A stretch of 64,000 bases of DNA from positions 7,323,929 to 7,387,928 of the forward strand of contig CM068541.1 in the NCBI GenBank assembly GCA_035048495.1. Reading direction: 5' to 3'. This stretch comes from Euptelea pleiosperma. Its lineage: Eukaryota > Streptophyta > Magnoliopsida > Ranunculales > Eupteleaceae. This document shows, piece after piece, positions 19,482 through 31,738 of this stretch. The stretch's first letter is position 1. Every line of letters begins with the position of its first letter. A program made the position numbers and the translations under genes. Under the pieces are notes generated by a model that worked only from the letters and a program-made list of their open reading frames with translations, did not search any database and was not told where the DNA came from.

Positions 19482-20373
19482 AAAAAACCACCTATGTACA
19501 GAACTAGAGATCCATGGTAAGCTGTTCAGTCCACTAATTGAATTCTTATAGACTTATCTTGCCTTAAGCACTTCAATTTTGTTTTGAGGGGAAATGATTA
19601 AAGCACTTAGGTTTTCTGGGTGTAATCATTTGAAGTCGCAACATTTTGGCTATTTGAGCATGATGTGATTGTGTAGTACTATATTTATAATACTACATGA
19701 TCTCTGTGGTACATGTTGAAAAAAGATGCAAGAGATCTGAACCATTCCACTCAGGGCCTAGCACAAAAATAAGCCAAATCGTTTTAACCTTTTTCTTGGG
19801 TTGGGGACTGGGTCGTTGGTGGACATTGTTCTTGCTTTCTTCCCGGCTGGCCAGCAGAATGAACTTTTAGAATCATCCAATTGGACTGATTTTTGGCTTT
19901 TTGAGGTTGATCAATTGGTTCACCAGATCAGTCAACCTGTAATTTTATAGTTTCTTAGCGTTAAGCCAGAATCTGGTCATCCTCATGTATTGGTATTCAC
20001 CTTAATATCAATTTGATATACAGAATTATGTGCGCAATGAGCAATGGTCAAGGAGGGATCTACGACACATTTTGATGGTTCTGATTTATGGATGTTTTTT
20101 GGGTGGGTGTTGTGATTGTAAATACTTGGGTGGTTTGGATGTTTTGCTGCTTTCTCGATATGTATTATCCGTTAGGTGACTTTTTGATATCCATAGGCTG
20201 TACTTCAATTTGCTCATACATCAGTAATTAGAAAGAATGAAGATACCACCTTTCCTTTGTAGTGTAAAGGCCATTTTATGACAATTTCAGGCCTTTGCTT
20301 TTCTTTTCTCAATAGCGGTTAACATCACCACAAGGAAGAGAGAGTGCATCTTCATTGCATGAGGCACATGCAG
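19482..20373. other. 3' flank of NRPD4/NRPE4; no gene seen
   Basis: The first few hundred bases presumably include the 3' untranslated region; no unambiguous poly-A signal can be chosen. The rest has no recognised gene. Confidence 0.4.
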
Positions 20374-20553
20374 GAGAAAAGATTCGCTGGCCCCGATTCC
20401 CCTCCCAAAATGTCTGAGACGTACGGAATGCCTAAACCTAACCCATGTTAAACCCTTGGTTAGTTTGTTGACCGTTAACAGAGGGTACGGGTCGGACATT
20501 TTGGGAGGGGGCCTTCAAAGTTTGAAGGTCCCCAGGACCAGCGAATTTTTCTC
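20374..20553. repeat. 180-bp MITE
   Basis: The ends GAGAAAAGATTCGCTGG and CCAGCGAATTTTTCTC are inverted repeats. Further inside, CCTCCCAAAATGTC pairs with GACATTTTGGGAGG. No coding content. Confidence 0.65.
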
Positions 20554-20739
20554 ACGTATGCAGGGTAGTAAGGATGTTAATTCTGGGACACTGCCATTCC
20601 TCCAGATAAGAATAGCAGACAAAGGCGTATCCCAAAAAATAAAATGGTAGGATGAAAAAAGATGTTCAGGTCTATAGTTCCCCATGTAAATAGTACAGGC
20701 GCTATCGTTCTGAAATATCCACCAAGAAGAGTCGTGGTA

Positions 20740-20920
20740 GAGGATCGCAATGCCAAGAAGCTAAGGTCGATGAAGACATTCTTGTTGATGAACTGTTGAG
20801 AACTCTTGGCTAGTCTAGTATGATTCAAGACTGCATGTGAGCTTTCACTCGCCATAATTGACAATCCCGATTTCATGGATTGACAGTCTGATCTGGCAGC
20901 AAAGAAATCTTCTCACGTAG
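20740..20920 (+). pseudogene. decayed F-box gene fragment
   Basis: At nucleotide level this matches the F-box part of the gene at 4226. Shared stretches include ATTCTTGTTGATGAACTGTTGAGAACTC-like sequence, CATGTGAGCTTTC, GACAATCCCGATTTCATGGATTGACA and GCAAAGAAATCTTCTC. It is full of stops and frameshifts, and no FBA region follows. It is a relic of a duplicated F-box gene about 16 kb away. Confidence 0.6.
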
Positions 20921-21200
20921 GCCCTGCTTGGTTCACTTCACTTCCTTCACAGGGGGTTTTTCACATCACAGCAGGGTGGAGATCTGAACAATCCCAGTTA
21001 GTGGATGCAACGTGGGCGTCACTCCATTTATCACACGGTATAAGTGTCCAGTCACAGGGGTTGCTACCAATGGTGTATCAGGTTCTATCCTACTGGCATG
21101 GACAGAGGTGGATCCAACTGCGGGACCAAGTTCATTGGCGGTAACCTTGAGTTTGGTGTGATTTGTGGGTTGGCGGGTCTGATATGCAACAAAAAATCGA

Positions 21201-21631
21201 AGGGGGTGTTTGGAACGCCATATTTCAAAAAATACTTATTAAAAAAATAACTTTTTTGAAAATTTATTTTTAAAAATGTGTTTTTCTTAAAAAGGTGTTT
21301 GGATCATCATTAATGCAAAATGTCTTTATCTTGTCTTAGTGGGCCCACCACTATAATGTCTATTTTTTTCAGAAGGGGACTTCTATCAAAAACTATTTTT
21401 TTTTTTTGTTTCTTATGTTCATTGAGCTAGCAAAATTTAAAGTCCTTTTTTACTTGGAAAGCAGCTTTCAGCTATTTTTTATAAACATATTTTTTGGCTT
21501 TAAAAATATATTTTATGGAATAAATACTTAAAAAAAAATGGTCATCCAACATTCTATTATCTTGGAAAAAGCATTTTTGTGGAAAAAATAAGACTTTTCC
21601 AAGTCTAAAAATGGCGATCCAAACACCCCCT
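21201..21631. mobile_element. 431-bp MITE with 21-bp inverted repeats
   Basis: Ends AGGGGGTGTTTGGA at 21201-21214 and its complement TCCAAACACCCCCT at 21618-21631. The repeat extends to 21 bp with one mismatch (through ACGCCAT / ATGGCGA). The interior is AT-rich with AAAATA/TTTTT runs. GGGTGTTTGGA-type ends are common among plant MITEs. No exact flanking duplication can be assigned. Confidence 0.75.
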
Positions 21632-21884
21632 AATTCTTGTTGACGAAGAAAATGGGGTTTCTAGCCAAAGAGGGATTACAAGGAATGTAGCAGTGATTGA
21701 AGGGGGGAATCAAAAGGGATCGGCCAAAGAGCATTACGTGCAATTTGGAACAAAATCGTGGTGATAGGGAGGTTAAGCTTGGGCAGACGGGTAGACCAGC
21801 AGAGAGAATGGCTCATATGTCGGGTGAGAACACGAAACTGAACTCAGCTCCTGTGTGAGCGAACTTAGTGTCAGAGAGGCTTTC

Positions 21885-21931
21885 GAGGACTGGGATGCGA
21901 GCGCCGGAGGACTGGGATGCGAGCGCCGGAG
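21885..21931. repeat. two tandem 22-bp units
   Basis: GGACTGGGATGCGAGCGCCG occurs twice in direct succession (period 22 bp) in a locally GC-richer stretch. Confidence 0.8.
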
Positions 21932-22337
21932 TTACGGAGGTAAGACGTAAGAGACGACTTCATCGGTCAGAGAGAAGAGAGAAGAGAGATGAAAAGAAAT
22001 GGTGATTTTCGTATTTAAAAAATAAAAGGGTACATTAGTCATATTTAACGTTTACGTTAAACACGTCACCTTGAAGTCTTGAGTCAATGACGGAGAATCT
22101 AGTCAAAGGGGGTCTGGTTGTTAAAACCAGGCCCAAGCCCAACCTGAGTACTGAAAGGGTTAACCCGACTCTAACCCAAAGTCGGGTTGAGCCCGCCCAA
22201 CGGCCCAAGTTGCAGCCCTACCTCTGCCTTCCTAATGTGAGTCAGTGAGTGTACATTACAATCCCAACCCATGGTTTTCCTAATTTTAACATTTAGCTTT
22301 GGTTACGCTCACGTGAGAAAATTAAAAATTAAAATCT

Positions 22338-22537
22338 TTGCTTATCTGTAAATCTTTGGGGATTTAACAACCGAGGGCCGATAGTCAAGAATAAGGGCGA
22401 TGGCGCAACAAGTCTGAAAATCAGGGAGAGGGCTTCTATCGTTGCTTATCTGTAAATCTTTGCGGCTTTAACAGCCGACGGCTGAGAGGTAAGAACAAGG
22501 GCGATGGCAACAAGTCTGTAGATCAGGGAGAGGGCCA
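22338..22537. repeat. tandem duplication, period 104 bp
   Basis: TTGCTTATCTGTAAATCTTT begins each unit (about 22339 and 22443) and CAGGGAGAGGGC ends each. The units differ by scattered substitutions and short indels. It lies 320 bp upstream of the first NLR. Confidence 0.8.
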
Positions 22538-22858
22538 TGAGGTGAGAACGACGAAGAGCATGACTACATGGGTGTTTCGGTTGCGATTAAAAAATAAATG
22601 CCGTCGACGAAGAAATGTACAAAATAATAGGTACCTCGCACGCAAGGCAAGTAAGTATACAAGGCAAGATGTAACGAAGGCAAGAGAAAGAAGAGCGATG
22701 CCTCGTTTTATTTTTGTCTTGCACAAGGGCAATATGGTCAAGATAATGACCAAAGTCACCAAACTAACGGAGCCGGGGAATAAGAAGTAGGGTAAGAAGT
22801 ATTAGATACCCATAAATAGTGAAAAAAAAGCTAGGGCTTCTTACACAGAAAGAGAGAG

Positions 22859-25364
22859 ATGGCGGAGATTGTTGTGAGCTTTCTCAATGAAAAATTGGGA
22901 TCCTTGCTTGTGGAAGAAATAAGTCCGTTGAAAGATGTTCGTAAAGAGATTGAGGACATCAAAGACGAATTTGAGAGCATGCTAGCACTATTAAGGGAGG
23001 CAGATGCAAGGGTAGAAAACGACTACGAAGTGAAAACTTGGGTGATAGAATTGGCGAATGCCGCTTAAACTGAAGATGTCATAGATGAGTTCTTATTTCA
23101 CCACCACACTCAATGACCAACTCATTGGTATGGAATCTTTGGATGCATCATGGATCTCCTCAGCATCCCTCATTTATTTGAGCACTTGATGACACCTTAT
23201 GATTTAGGTACGCGGATTCAAAATATAAAAATCAGGGTTCAAAAAATTTTAGGGAGAAAAGAAAGTTACCGTTGCTCAGATCAAGTCTCAACTTGGACTG
23301 CTATTATTCGCACGTGGCAAGATCCTCCGATTCTCTTTTACTCAACGAAGCTGGACTCGTGGGCATCCACAAACATAGAGACTAGTTAATTGGGTGGTTA
23401 TTAGAGTCAGATCCAAGACTTGGAATAGTTTTGGTTTCTGGTCCCGGGGGCATAGGCAAGACCACTCTTGTCAACCAAGTCTATAACAATCAGAAGGTGA
23501 AAGACATATTCCAGTGCTGTGCTTGGATCACTGTGTCGCAATCATTTAAAATCAAAGAATTCTTAATAGACTTGATAAAGCAATTCTTCAAGCTACCTCC
23601 CGAAAGAGTTGATGGGATGAAATACACTGGTCTAAAGGAGAAACTCAAGGACTACTTGCAAGGAAAGAAGTATGTAGTTGTTTGTGACGATGTATGGAGC
23701 ATACATGTGTGGATGCTTATAAAAGATGCATTGCCTGATAATGGATGTGGTAGTAAGATAATGATGCACGTTTTCCTGACATAGTCCATTCAGTTGTTGA
23801 AAGTGGTGGTTTTGCATACGAACTCCTACCCCTTGCACAAGAAGATGCCCTGAAACTCTTCTACGAGAAGGCACTCAAATCAGATTATAGGAACAGTTTT
23901 CCTCAACATTTGAGGGAACTTTCTCAGGAAATATTGAAGCAGTGTGATGGGTTGCCTCTTGCAATTGTGGCAAGTGCTAGCCTTTTGTCCATTAAGGAGC
24001 CTACAGATTGGGAAGTACTACATCAAAACCTTGGTTCACTGGTAGAACAAAATCCATTTCGTAGTGAATTAAAAATGATATTGTCACTATGTTACAATGA
24101 CTTGTCCCTCCGCCTTAAGTCATGTTTCCTGTATTTTTGCATTTTCCGCAAGGATTATCCAATTAGGTGTTCACGATTATTTAGGCTGTGGATTGCCGAA
24201 GGTTTTGTTGAAAGAAAGACTGACATGACAATGGAAGAAGTTGCAAAAGGTTACCTTGATGAGCTCATCGCAAGGAGCTTAGTTCAAGTAGAGTATACAG
24301 ATTTATGTGGAAGGCTGAGGGCATGCAGAACCCAGGGCCTTATGTATGAGCTCATAGTTCATGAGCAGAATTTTGGTGCAGTCTCTGTTGTAGACGGTGA
24401 CAGGGTTCGACGCCTATCAATCCTCAACAATGAAGATGATATTCCAGACAACACGAACTTCTCCCATCTTCGGTCCTTCTTTGTGTTTGGGAATATATTA
24501 CCCAGCTCTTCCATGCGCACTCTTCTTTCTAGCTTTAGGCTTTTGAAAGTCCTGGACCTAGAAGATGCATATTTTGTGGAGGAATTTCCAAGTGAACTTG
24601 TAAGTCTGTTCCATTTGAGGTATTTAAGTCTAATGAAGACATCTATAAGTTCTCTTCCAAATTCCTTGGGAAAGCTTAAAAATCTAGAGACGTTGGACCT
24701 CAGGTACACCTACATATCTGAGTTGCCAGTGGAGATCCTCAAGCTCCAACACTTGCGCCATCTCCTTGTCTGTAAATGTAGGTTTCCTGCAGGGATCAGC
24801 AGTTCAACTACCCTAGAAAAACTTTCAATTGTTGATGCAGGGGAAGGGAATGGCATAGTTAAAGAGCTGGGGATGTTGATCCGATTGAGGAGGCTGGTCA
24901 TTGTCAACTTGGGAGAGGAAGATGGGAGGAATTTATGTGCCTCTGTTGAGAAGATGAAGTACTTGCGCTCCTTCCATGTTAGTTCAACAGAGCGGTTCAG
25001 GCTTCTTGATATACAGACTCTACATTCTCCTCCACCACTTCTTCAACGGCTATCCATGAATGGAGTTCTGGAAAAAATTCCCCAATGGATTCCCTCACTT
25101 CAGTACCTTGTGAAGTTAAAACTTGAAAATTCTAGATTAAAAGACGACCCTCTTAAAGGCCTTCAAGGGCTACCCATTTTGGTGGAACTGGAACTTCGAT
25201 GTGCATTCATTGGGGAACAATTGTGCTTTGAAACGGGCGGATTTCCAAGACTCAAGAGACTTCAACTCCTTGGATTGGGTGAATTGAATCTGGTGATGGT
25301 GGAGGAAGGTGCGATGTCTTCAATTCAAAAGATAGAATTTGCTAATTGTGACAATCGAATATGA
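22859..25364 (+). pseudogene. RPM1-like CC-NB-LRR resistance gene, broken (NLR-1)
   Basis: ATG at 22859 (MAEIVVSFLNEKLGSLL) opens an Rx-type coiled coil. NB-ARC follows with P-loop GPGGIGKTT, RNBS-A CAWITVSQSF, kinase-2 VVVCDDVW, GLPLAI, RNBS-D CFLYFCIFRKD and a degenerate MHD site (TQGLMYEL). Leucine-rich repeats run from about 24460 to the stop at 25362-25364. Lesions: TAA at 23066-23068, a frame change near 23310-23340, TAG near 23386, and loss of the RNBS-B ITTRD region with a frame change near 23760. The last 1.45 kb is open (484 codons). The C-terminus is shorter than in NLR-2. Members of this family detect pathogen effectors in the cytosol; this copy cannot make a full receptor as read. 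Confidence 0.88.
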
Positions 25365-25700
25365 AACAACCTTCATAAATTAGGGTAAGTTTAACTGAAA
25401 TTTTCCATGACAACGCTCTCTTGGTAAAAATGGTGTGTACCCCTTCTGGAAAATCACGAGTTCAATAGTTCAATCTCATGGTAGGGTAGAACAAGAAAAT
25501 TTTTGAAGCGACGATCATGCGTCAATGATATTGTGCCAATTTTTTTGTTTTTCTTTTGTGAAAGGGCTTTTCAAAAAGTAACCATGGGTTAACCCTGGTA
25601 CAATACCTGGCGCAATATCATTGGCACATGATCGCCGGTTCAAAAATTCCGCGGCTTCAAAAATTTTCTCGGTTAGAACTTAGAACCTAATTGTTAGAAC

Positions 25701-26030
25701 CAATGTTTAAATGAGGCTGTTATAATGGTATAACGGACTGGGGGTGTTACCATTTTTTCTGTTATAACGGCCATTATAACGGAAAAAACGATCAGGGGCA
25801 AAAACAGAAAATAACGGAACTGAAATTCAAATTTCAAAATTTCAAAAACAGAAAATAACGAAAAAAATGGCATTTTTTTCACAATTTTTTCCAGAAAATA
25901 ATGGTCGTTATAACAGAAAAATAACGACCGTTATAACAAAAATAACAATTGTTATTTTCTGGGCGTTTTAACGGTACGTAACATAACGGGGAGGTCCGAA
26001 TCTATTATAACGGCCATTTTTTAAACCTTA
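25701..26030. mobile_element. CAAGGTTTAAA-family MITE, copy A
   Basis: Ends CAATGTTTAAATGAGG and, inverted, TAAGGTTTAAAAAATGG. Flanks are GTTAGAAC (25693-25700) and GTAAGAAC (26031-26038), an 8-bp duplication with one mismatch. The interior is built of GTTATAACGG/CCGTTATAAC motifs that can pair with each other. Confidence 0.75.
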
Positions 26031-27374
26031 GTAAGAACCCTTGTTAGCATTTACAACCACCTGGCCCTCACACACAAACACACACAAAGGACTCTATTGA
26101 TTTTTAAGTTTTTAACATAGCATTTGACAAGTATATCCTTTGAATATATATACTTCTATTCTTCTTGAAATTTCTATATTATCGTTGGTCCTTTTTTAGC
26201 TAAGAGGAAGTCCTTATATCCTTGACCTTACTACTAATTGTGTAATGAAGGCCATAAATGTTCGGTGAAAAGTAGCTTGTAATGACATTCTTTGACAAGC
26301 AAAAATGAGATTTATTAAAAAGATACCATAATAGATTCATGAAATGGATGCCTACGTTTATTTTTTTGTTGGTTATAATCTAATCTCAATAACAGATGAA
26401 GAACCATCAGATGGGTGTGATGTAAAATCATTGAAAGCTTGCTTTAGATAACCGTTTTTGCTGTTTATCTTGATAAACATTCATCACCAACTTTTGCCAT
26501 TGGTGAAACTATATGCTAGAAAGGCCCATCAGTTGAATGATTCCAACTCAAATTTGCCGCTTATAATCTTTATATATTGCATCATCAAATGGTTTAGATT
26601 TGATGAACCCGGGTACCACATAAAAATGAAGAACTGAGCTTACTATGTCACAATGGGCTGGATACCTTTATCTCACCAGTCACCAGTACTGCAACCTGCA
26701 AAGTTCCTAGTGTGAGCAATCGAATACCGGGATTTCTCAACCAAATCAATACGGGCACAATTTATTAATATCATCATAAAATTCAAGAAATTTTACGTTG
26801 ATTACAAGTGGTCCATACTCACCGATATGGAAGGGACGAGGCAGAGGGAGACGGTAAGGAAGATGCAACTCGATGTTGATCCTAAGAAGATGTAATTGGG
26901 GCACTAGAGATAACCCATTGTTGATAGACATCCCCATTGTTGGAATTTGTGGGAATCCGACGATTAGTGTCAGAATTCCGACAACTGTGGCTGAGTGGCT
27001 TTGATTTGGAATAATATTTTGATAAAAAAATTATGAAATAATGTTTGAATAATCTTAAAAAAGGGGAATCTTTAATGATCCCATCATATGTTGATTGTTT
27101 TAGAAGTTTAAACTCGTAAGCAAGGTTCAACTAATTAATATGACTAATGACATTGTAATCACCCAAAATAGGCTAGGGTCCTAATCATGCACTTGCAGTG
27201 AATATTCTTAAATTTGATAGAACTTTAAGGAGTTTTAAAAATTCTAATGAAGTTAGTAGTGACAGTCTCGTTGTTTAATCATCTTCTTCGTGTCAAAATA
27301 TCCTTTTTATCTATAGTTTTTGCCATTCATTAGTCAACCAATTTTGATAAAAAAAAGGCAATTATAAACACTCA
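26031..27374. other. no gene recognised
   Basis: AT-rich spacer in the NLR cluster. The minus-strand frames at 26746-26937 and 26882-27130 overlap but show no family motif. Confidence 0.4.
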
Positions 27375-27382
27375 ATTTTAGC

Positions 27383-27777
27383 CATGGTTTTAAAAACGGC
27401 CGTTTAAACGATTTTAACAGCTGTTTAAATGGTAACGCCCCAAGCTTGTTTCCATTAAAACTGTTTAAACACATTTTAACGATTTTGAAAAAAATGGCCG
27501 TTTATTTGTTTAAACGGCCGTTAAATTGTTTAAACAGTTGTTTAATTCTGAAAATTTTTGTGAAAAAAACGGCCGTTAAATCCATTTAATTCTGTTAAAA
27601 TCCATTAAATTTCAAAATTTGAATTCCATTTTTTCCATTTTTCCGTTAAAATCCATTTTTTTTTCTTTTTTTTTTTTTCCATTTTTGCCCATGTCCGTTT
27701 TAATTTGTTTTAACAGCTGTTTAAACGGTAATGCCCCCAGTCCGTTTAACCATTAAAATAGCCTCCTTTAAACCTTG
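27383..27777. mobile_element. CAAGGTTTAAA-family MITE, copy B
   Basis: A 395-bp element starting CATGGTTTTAAAAACGG and ending TTTAAACCTTG. An exact 8-bp duplication ATTTTAGC lies at 27375-27382 and 27778-27785. The interior motif is CGTTTAAAC/GTTTAAACGG, a sequence variant of the GTTATAACGG motif in the other copies. Confidence 0.85.
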
Positions 27778-27785
27778 ATTTTAGC

Positions 27786-29589
27786 ATCATTTTTGACTTC
27801 GTAATCTTAATCTTGATTTTCTTCTTTATTGGTCAATGGTTTATCTCAATCCAAAAGATATTCTTAACTAATTATATAAAACTAATTTAAAACCATCAAC
27901 CACTCGTAGAGGACATTTTTAGAATCCAAAGATCAATCGAAAATATTACATTTTATTTTACCATTAAATTTTATTAAAATCAAAAGTAATTATTTTTAAC
28001 AAAATTTAATAACTCAATCATAAGATCAAAGCTTTTATTTGATTGATCCATAAATGATTTTAATTTTTAATAATTTGTATGTGAATGAGATGTTCACAAT
28101 TGAAAAATACCTTAAACAAGCTTTTAAATTATTTTTATCTTATCAATTTTGGGCTTAAAATGAGTATTTAATCAATAATTGATCAAAACTCTTGATATGA
28201 ATAGATGTATCAAGGTTGATGTATGTGAATAGATGCATCAATGTTGATACATCATGACATACCATTGATGATACTACTCAAGTTTATCCATCCAACTCAT
28301 TAACTATCTTATTTTTTTATTTTATCTATACATTTTTTATTTATTTCTCTCATCTAACCTGTTTATAACTATTCAACTTTTTAGATTATTAATTTTTTTT
28401 AATAAATTAAAAATTCCTTAAGATATCCATATAAGACATTTTATTTTTACACTTTTACTCTTTAAATGACCAAACTATTATAACATTTATTCCCAAACTA
28501 CTTTACACCTTATGTTTCACCTATAAATATCCCATCATCCAAAAAAGAAATGCATCCATACAAGCCATCTCTTTAAGCTTAAAAAAATTATTATCAAATA
28601 GTTTTCTAGCCACCCGAAACTTTTAGAAATTCTTAGAAAAATCTTTCAAATATCACATTGTTTTAAGAGATAAACTAAAAGAGGTAGAACTCTTATCTTT
28701 GTTCACTTTATTTTTTATTTTTTCTTAAAAAGAAGAGGAAAAGAAACACTAAGTGAAGAAGAAGAACAATTTAAAAGGTATAATATACACTAAATAAGGA
28801 TGGCTAAGCCACACCACCTTTATTTTTTTACTTGTCTTATTTTATTTATTTAGTTTTATTTTGCTACATGTCTTGTTGGTTATTCTTTTTTATGTTGGCA
28901 TTTTTCTTTTCTTTCTTTATCTTTCTAACATGTGTGGAGATCCTAAAATACATGCATGGTAAGGTGATATCATATTTTTCATTTATGTTCATGTACATTT
29001 AACTTCATTTTATAATTTTATTCCCTTTTCACTGGTAACTTGAGAGGATGATTAAAAATAAAAGGGTAGGTAACCGTTTAAATATATAAAAATGACTCAC
29101 TTACCCAATGATATCTCAAAATAGATCGTAGATCAAATTGAGTCATTAATTTATATATGTTTATTTTCAAAAGTTGTGTTATTAATTCTGAAATACATGC
29201 AGAACAATGCGATCTAACATTTCTTAATTATCTTCTTATATATTTAACTTTATTTTACCATTTTCTTCTTTTTTATTGGTAACTTGAGAGAATGGTTGAA
29301 AGTATAAGAGTATGTAACTATTTAAATACGTGTAGATCGGGGTATCTAACACCTTCTCTCGATCTAAAAATGACACTTATTCAATGATATCTCAAAATGG
29401 TTAGTAGATTAAATAGAGCCATCAATTTGCATAATGTTTATTTCTAAAGTATTATGTTATCAATTTTCTAATTTGATTACAAACTACACCGTTAAATATG
29501 GTTGGTGGTGATTCCATTAAATTTTGCATTTTTGCATCCAATTTGATTGCATTATTTCATAGATATTCATACCCCAAGCAGCAACTTTG
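27786..29589. other. very AT-rich; probable retroelement fragments
   Basis: Two diverged direct copies lie at about 29030-29215 and 29275-29475, sharing GGTAACTTGAGAG, ATGATATCTCAAAATAG-like and TTATATATTTAAC motifs. CGGGGTATCTAACACC near 29339-29354 resembles sequence seen in LTRs of plant gypsy elements. A TATA-like CTATAAATATCCC sits at 28521-28533. No polyprotein is visible, so this may be old LTR sequence. Confidence 0.35.
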
Positions 29590-29790
29590 ATTGGAAGCCA
29601 TTAGATTTTTATATTTCTAAAAAGTGATTTTAGCCGTTGGATTTAGCTACAATTTTGGTATTAATTCCAACAATTAAAATCATCAATCAAGTTGATTTAT
29701 GGTATGTATAGTTACCAACGAGTAGGCTATACATCCATGTGGTTAGTCAGTCTAGAGGGCAGCAATGACTAGCAAAAATTGTTAGATTCA
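29590..29790. repeat. fold-back family fragment
   Basis: Contains TGATTTTAGCCGTTGGATTTAG and ATCATCAATCAAGTTGATTTATGG, the core of the fold-back family seen at 3.4, 32.6 and 58.6 kb. The outer arms are poorly preserved. Confidence 0.5.
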
Positions 29791-29847
29791 TGCCTTTAGT
29801 GTGAAATCACCACAATCTGAGGACTACTAACATTTTCTATCTACATA

Positions 29848-30300
29848 TTGCAGCATGATAGCTTTCTAATTGAAAAATTGGTATCATTGCTCGTTGAAGA
29901 AGTGACTCTATTGAAAGATGTTCCCAAAGAGATTGAGTACATCAAAGGCGAATTTGAGAGCATTCAAGCGCTATTAAGGGATGTAGACGTAAGTGGTAGA
30001 CAACGACAAATGACTAAATTTTTTGGTAAATAAGTAAAAGATATAACTTACCAAACTAAAAATGTCCAAGATGAGCTCATGTTTTGCCACCACACACAAC
30101 ACCATGCAACTCATGGGTAGAGAATCTGTGGATTCGTAATGGACATCATCCACAACATCTCTCATTTATTTGAGTACCGATGACACAACATTACTTAACT
30201 ACTCGAATTCAAAATATCAAAATTAAACTAAGGTCCAAGATATTTAATGGAGAAAAAATGTACCATTTCATTAGCTCAAATCAAGGCCTAACTTCTACTG
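29848..30300 (+). pseudogene. coiled-coil relic of a third CC-NB-LRR gene
   Basis: Residues LIEKLVSLLVEEVTLLKDVP and FESIQALLRD match the coiled-coil start of the two larger NLRs. Later DNA still matches: a His-rich FCHHTQHH segment, GATATTTAATGGAGAAAAAATG and CCATTTCATTAGCTCAAATC correspond to the CC/NB linker of NLR-2 (IQDIKIRVQEI...HFNSSHQ). Several stops and frameshifts break it. Homology ends near 30300 before the P-loop. Confidence 0.75.
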
Positions 30301-31050
30301 TTAAGAAATTGATTGTATCAAATAATGACTATTAATTTGACTGGACTTTTAAACTGCAATTTAATTTATTTTGAGTTGGATTTTTGGAAATTGGGTTAGG
30401 ACTTACCATGCAACCAGTCTGGATTTATGTATGGTGTACATGTGTCATACATGCATAGGGACAAAAACCCACCATTCAATGTGACCTACTACCCTTGAAA
30501 TTTTCCACATTAAAGTTTGGACAGATTCAATTCGTTCATCCCAACCATCCAATTCGTGGATTTATTTTTTCTCGTCATTCAATACATCCGATTAATGGTA
30601 ATGAGGAATGTGATAAATCAGGTGGCTACAACAATTCGATCCAATCAATTTTTGGCAGAATTATCTCCTAGGTGATACCCATTGAATGGTTAATCACCAT
30701 CCCATCAACCTATGAGCATCATGTATTACAAAAAAATAAAAAATAAAAAAATAAAAACATGTGAGCGTCATGTAGTAAGACGGTGTCTAAATTGGGGTCA
30801 GACTTGCGGCTGTCTTGAAACATGAATTCATGTGTGTGTGAATGTGTCCATGTGTATAAGATCAGACGGAGTGATCTCCTCACTCGATTGGGTGGTATGC
30901 TAAAGCCGGTATTAGACCATTTCACTCAAATAAGCATGATACGTAAAGGTGGCCCACAAATTGAATGGCTCCTAATCTGTAGGTTCATGGGCTGCATATA
31001 AAACAGGGGGATAGATAAATAGATATGGGAATTGAAAAATGGTTAAGAAA
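30301..31050. other. no gene seen
   Basis: Spacer with a (TG)n-containing stretch near 30829-30842 and an A-rich run at 30727-30758. No coding motif is recognised. Confidence 0.4.
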
Positions 31051-31054
31051 CTTT

Positions 31055-31425
31055 TATCTTGTTATTGTTAAACAACCTTTTACCCCAAAAGATCGACCTG
31101 TTGGGGAAAGGCGAAACAACTATGTATACTAACGGGTGGTTGGGTCAATACAACTCGTGCATGGTGTGCGGGAATACACCATCCACTAATAAGCTCCTCA
31201 ACAGGAATACACCTCCCAGGTCTTACACTCCGTGGGAGACTTGAACCTGTGACCTCCCAAGTCTTAAGGCTCCGATACCATGTTAAACAACCATTTAACT
31301 AAAAAGATCAACTAGTTAAAGAAAGGAGAAACAAACTATGTACACCAACGGATCGTCGGGCCAACACAACTCGTGCACGGGAACACACCATGCACTAACC
31401 TGCCCCTTAGCGGGAATATCGGAAT
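31055..31425 (-). repeat. SINE-like, partly tandem repeat
   Basis: On the minus strand, TTTAACATGGTATCGGAGCC (about 31268-31287) is followed by GGTCACAGGTTCAAGTCTCC (31238-31257). These resemble tRNA-derived internal promoter boxes A and B. The sequence is partly duplicated: GTTAAACAACC...ACTATGTATACTAACGG at 31065-31132 is echoed at 31282-31351. I read it as a tRNA-derived SINE or its remnant. Confidence 0.45.
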
Positions 31426-31738
31426 AGTAAGATCCAAATATTATATTGTTATTTGACCATGCCTCCAGATTCACGCGTTCAGCATTCTGAACGGTACTTG
31501 GATTTTCATTTGAATATATCAAATTTCCAAGCTGTTCTACAATACGGAATTCTGTGAAGTCCCTCAAAATGCCACATAGCACTCTTTTGGTGCCATGGAT
31601 TTGAGTAATTTTTCATCGTGGGCTTCATGAACAAGCCTATCGGTTGGTACTTTGGTTGCACCAGGTATGTTTTGTTTCAAAAATTAAAGAATTTGAGATA
31701 TAGTTCTCCCATTGGTTTATTGGTTTATTGAGTAGGAG

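Noticed and set aside
31238..31290. Functional tRNA gene
   Set aside because: Box A and B-like motifs are present on the minus strand, but no cloverleaf with acceptor stem can be drawn; a SINE remnant fits better.
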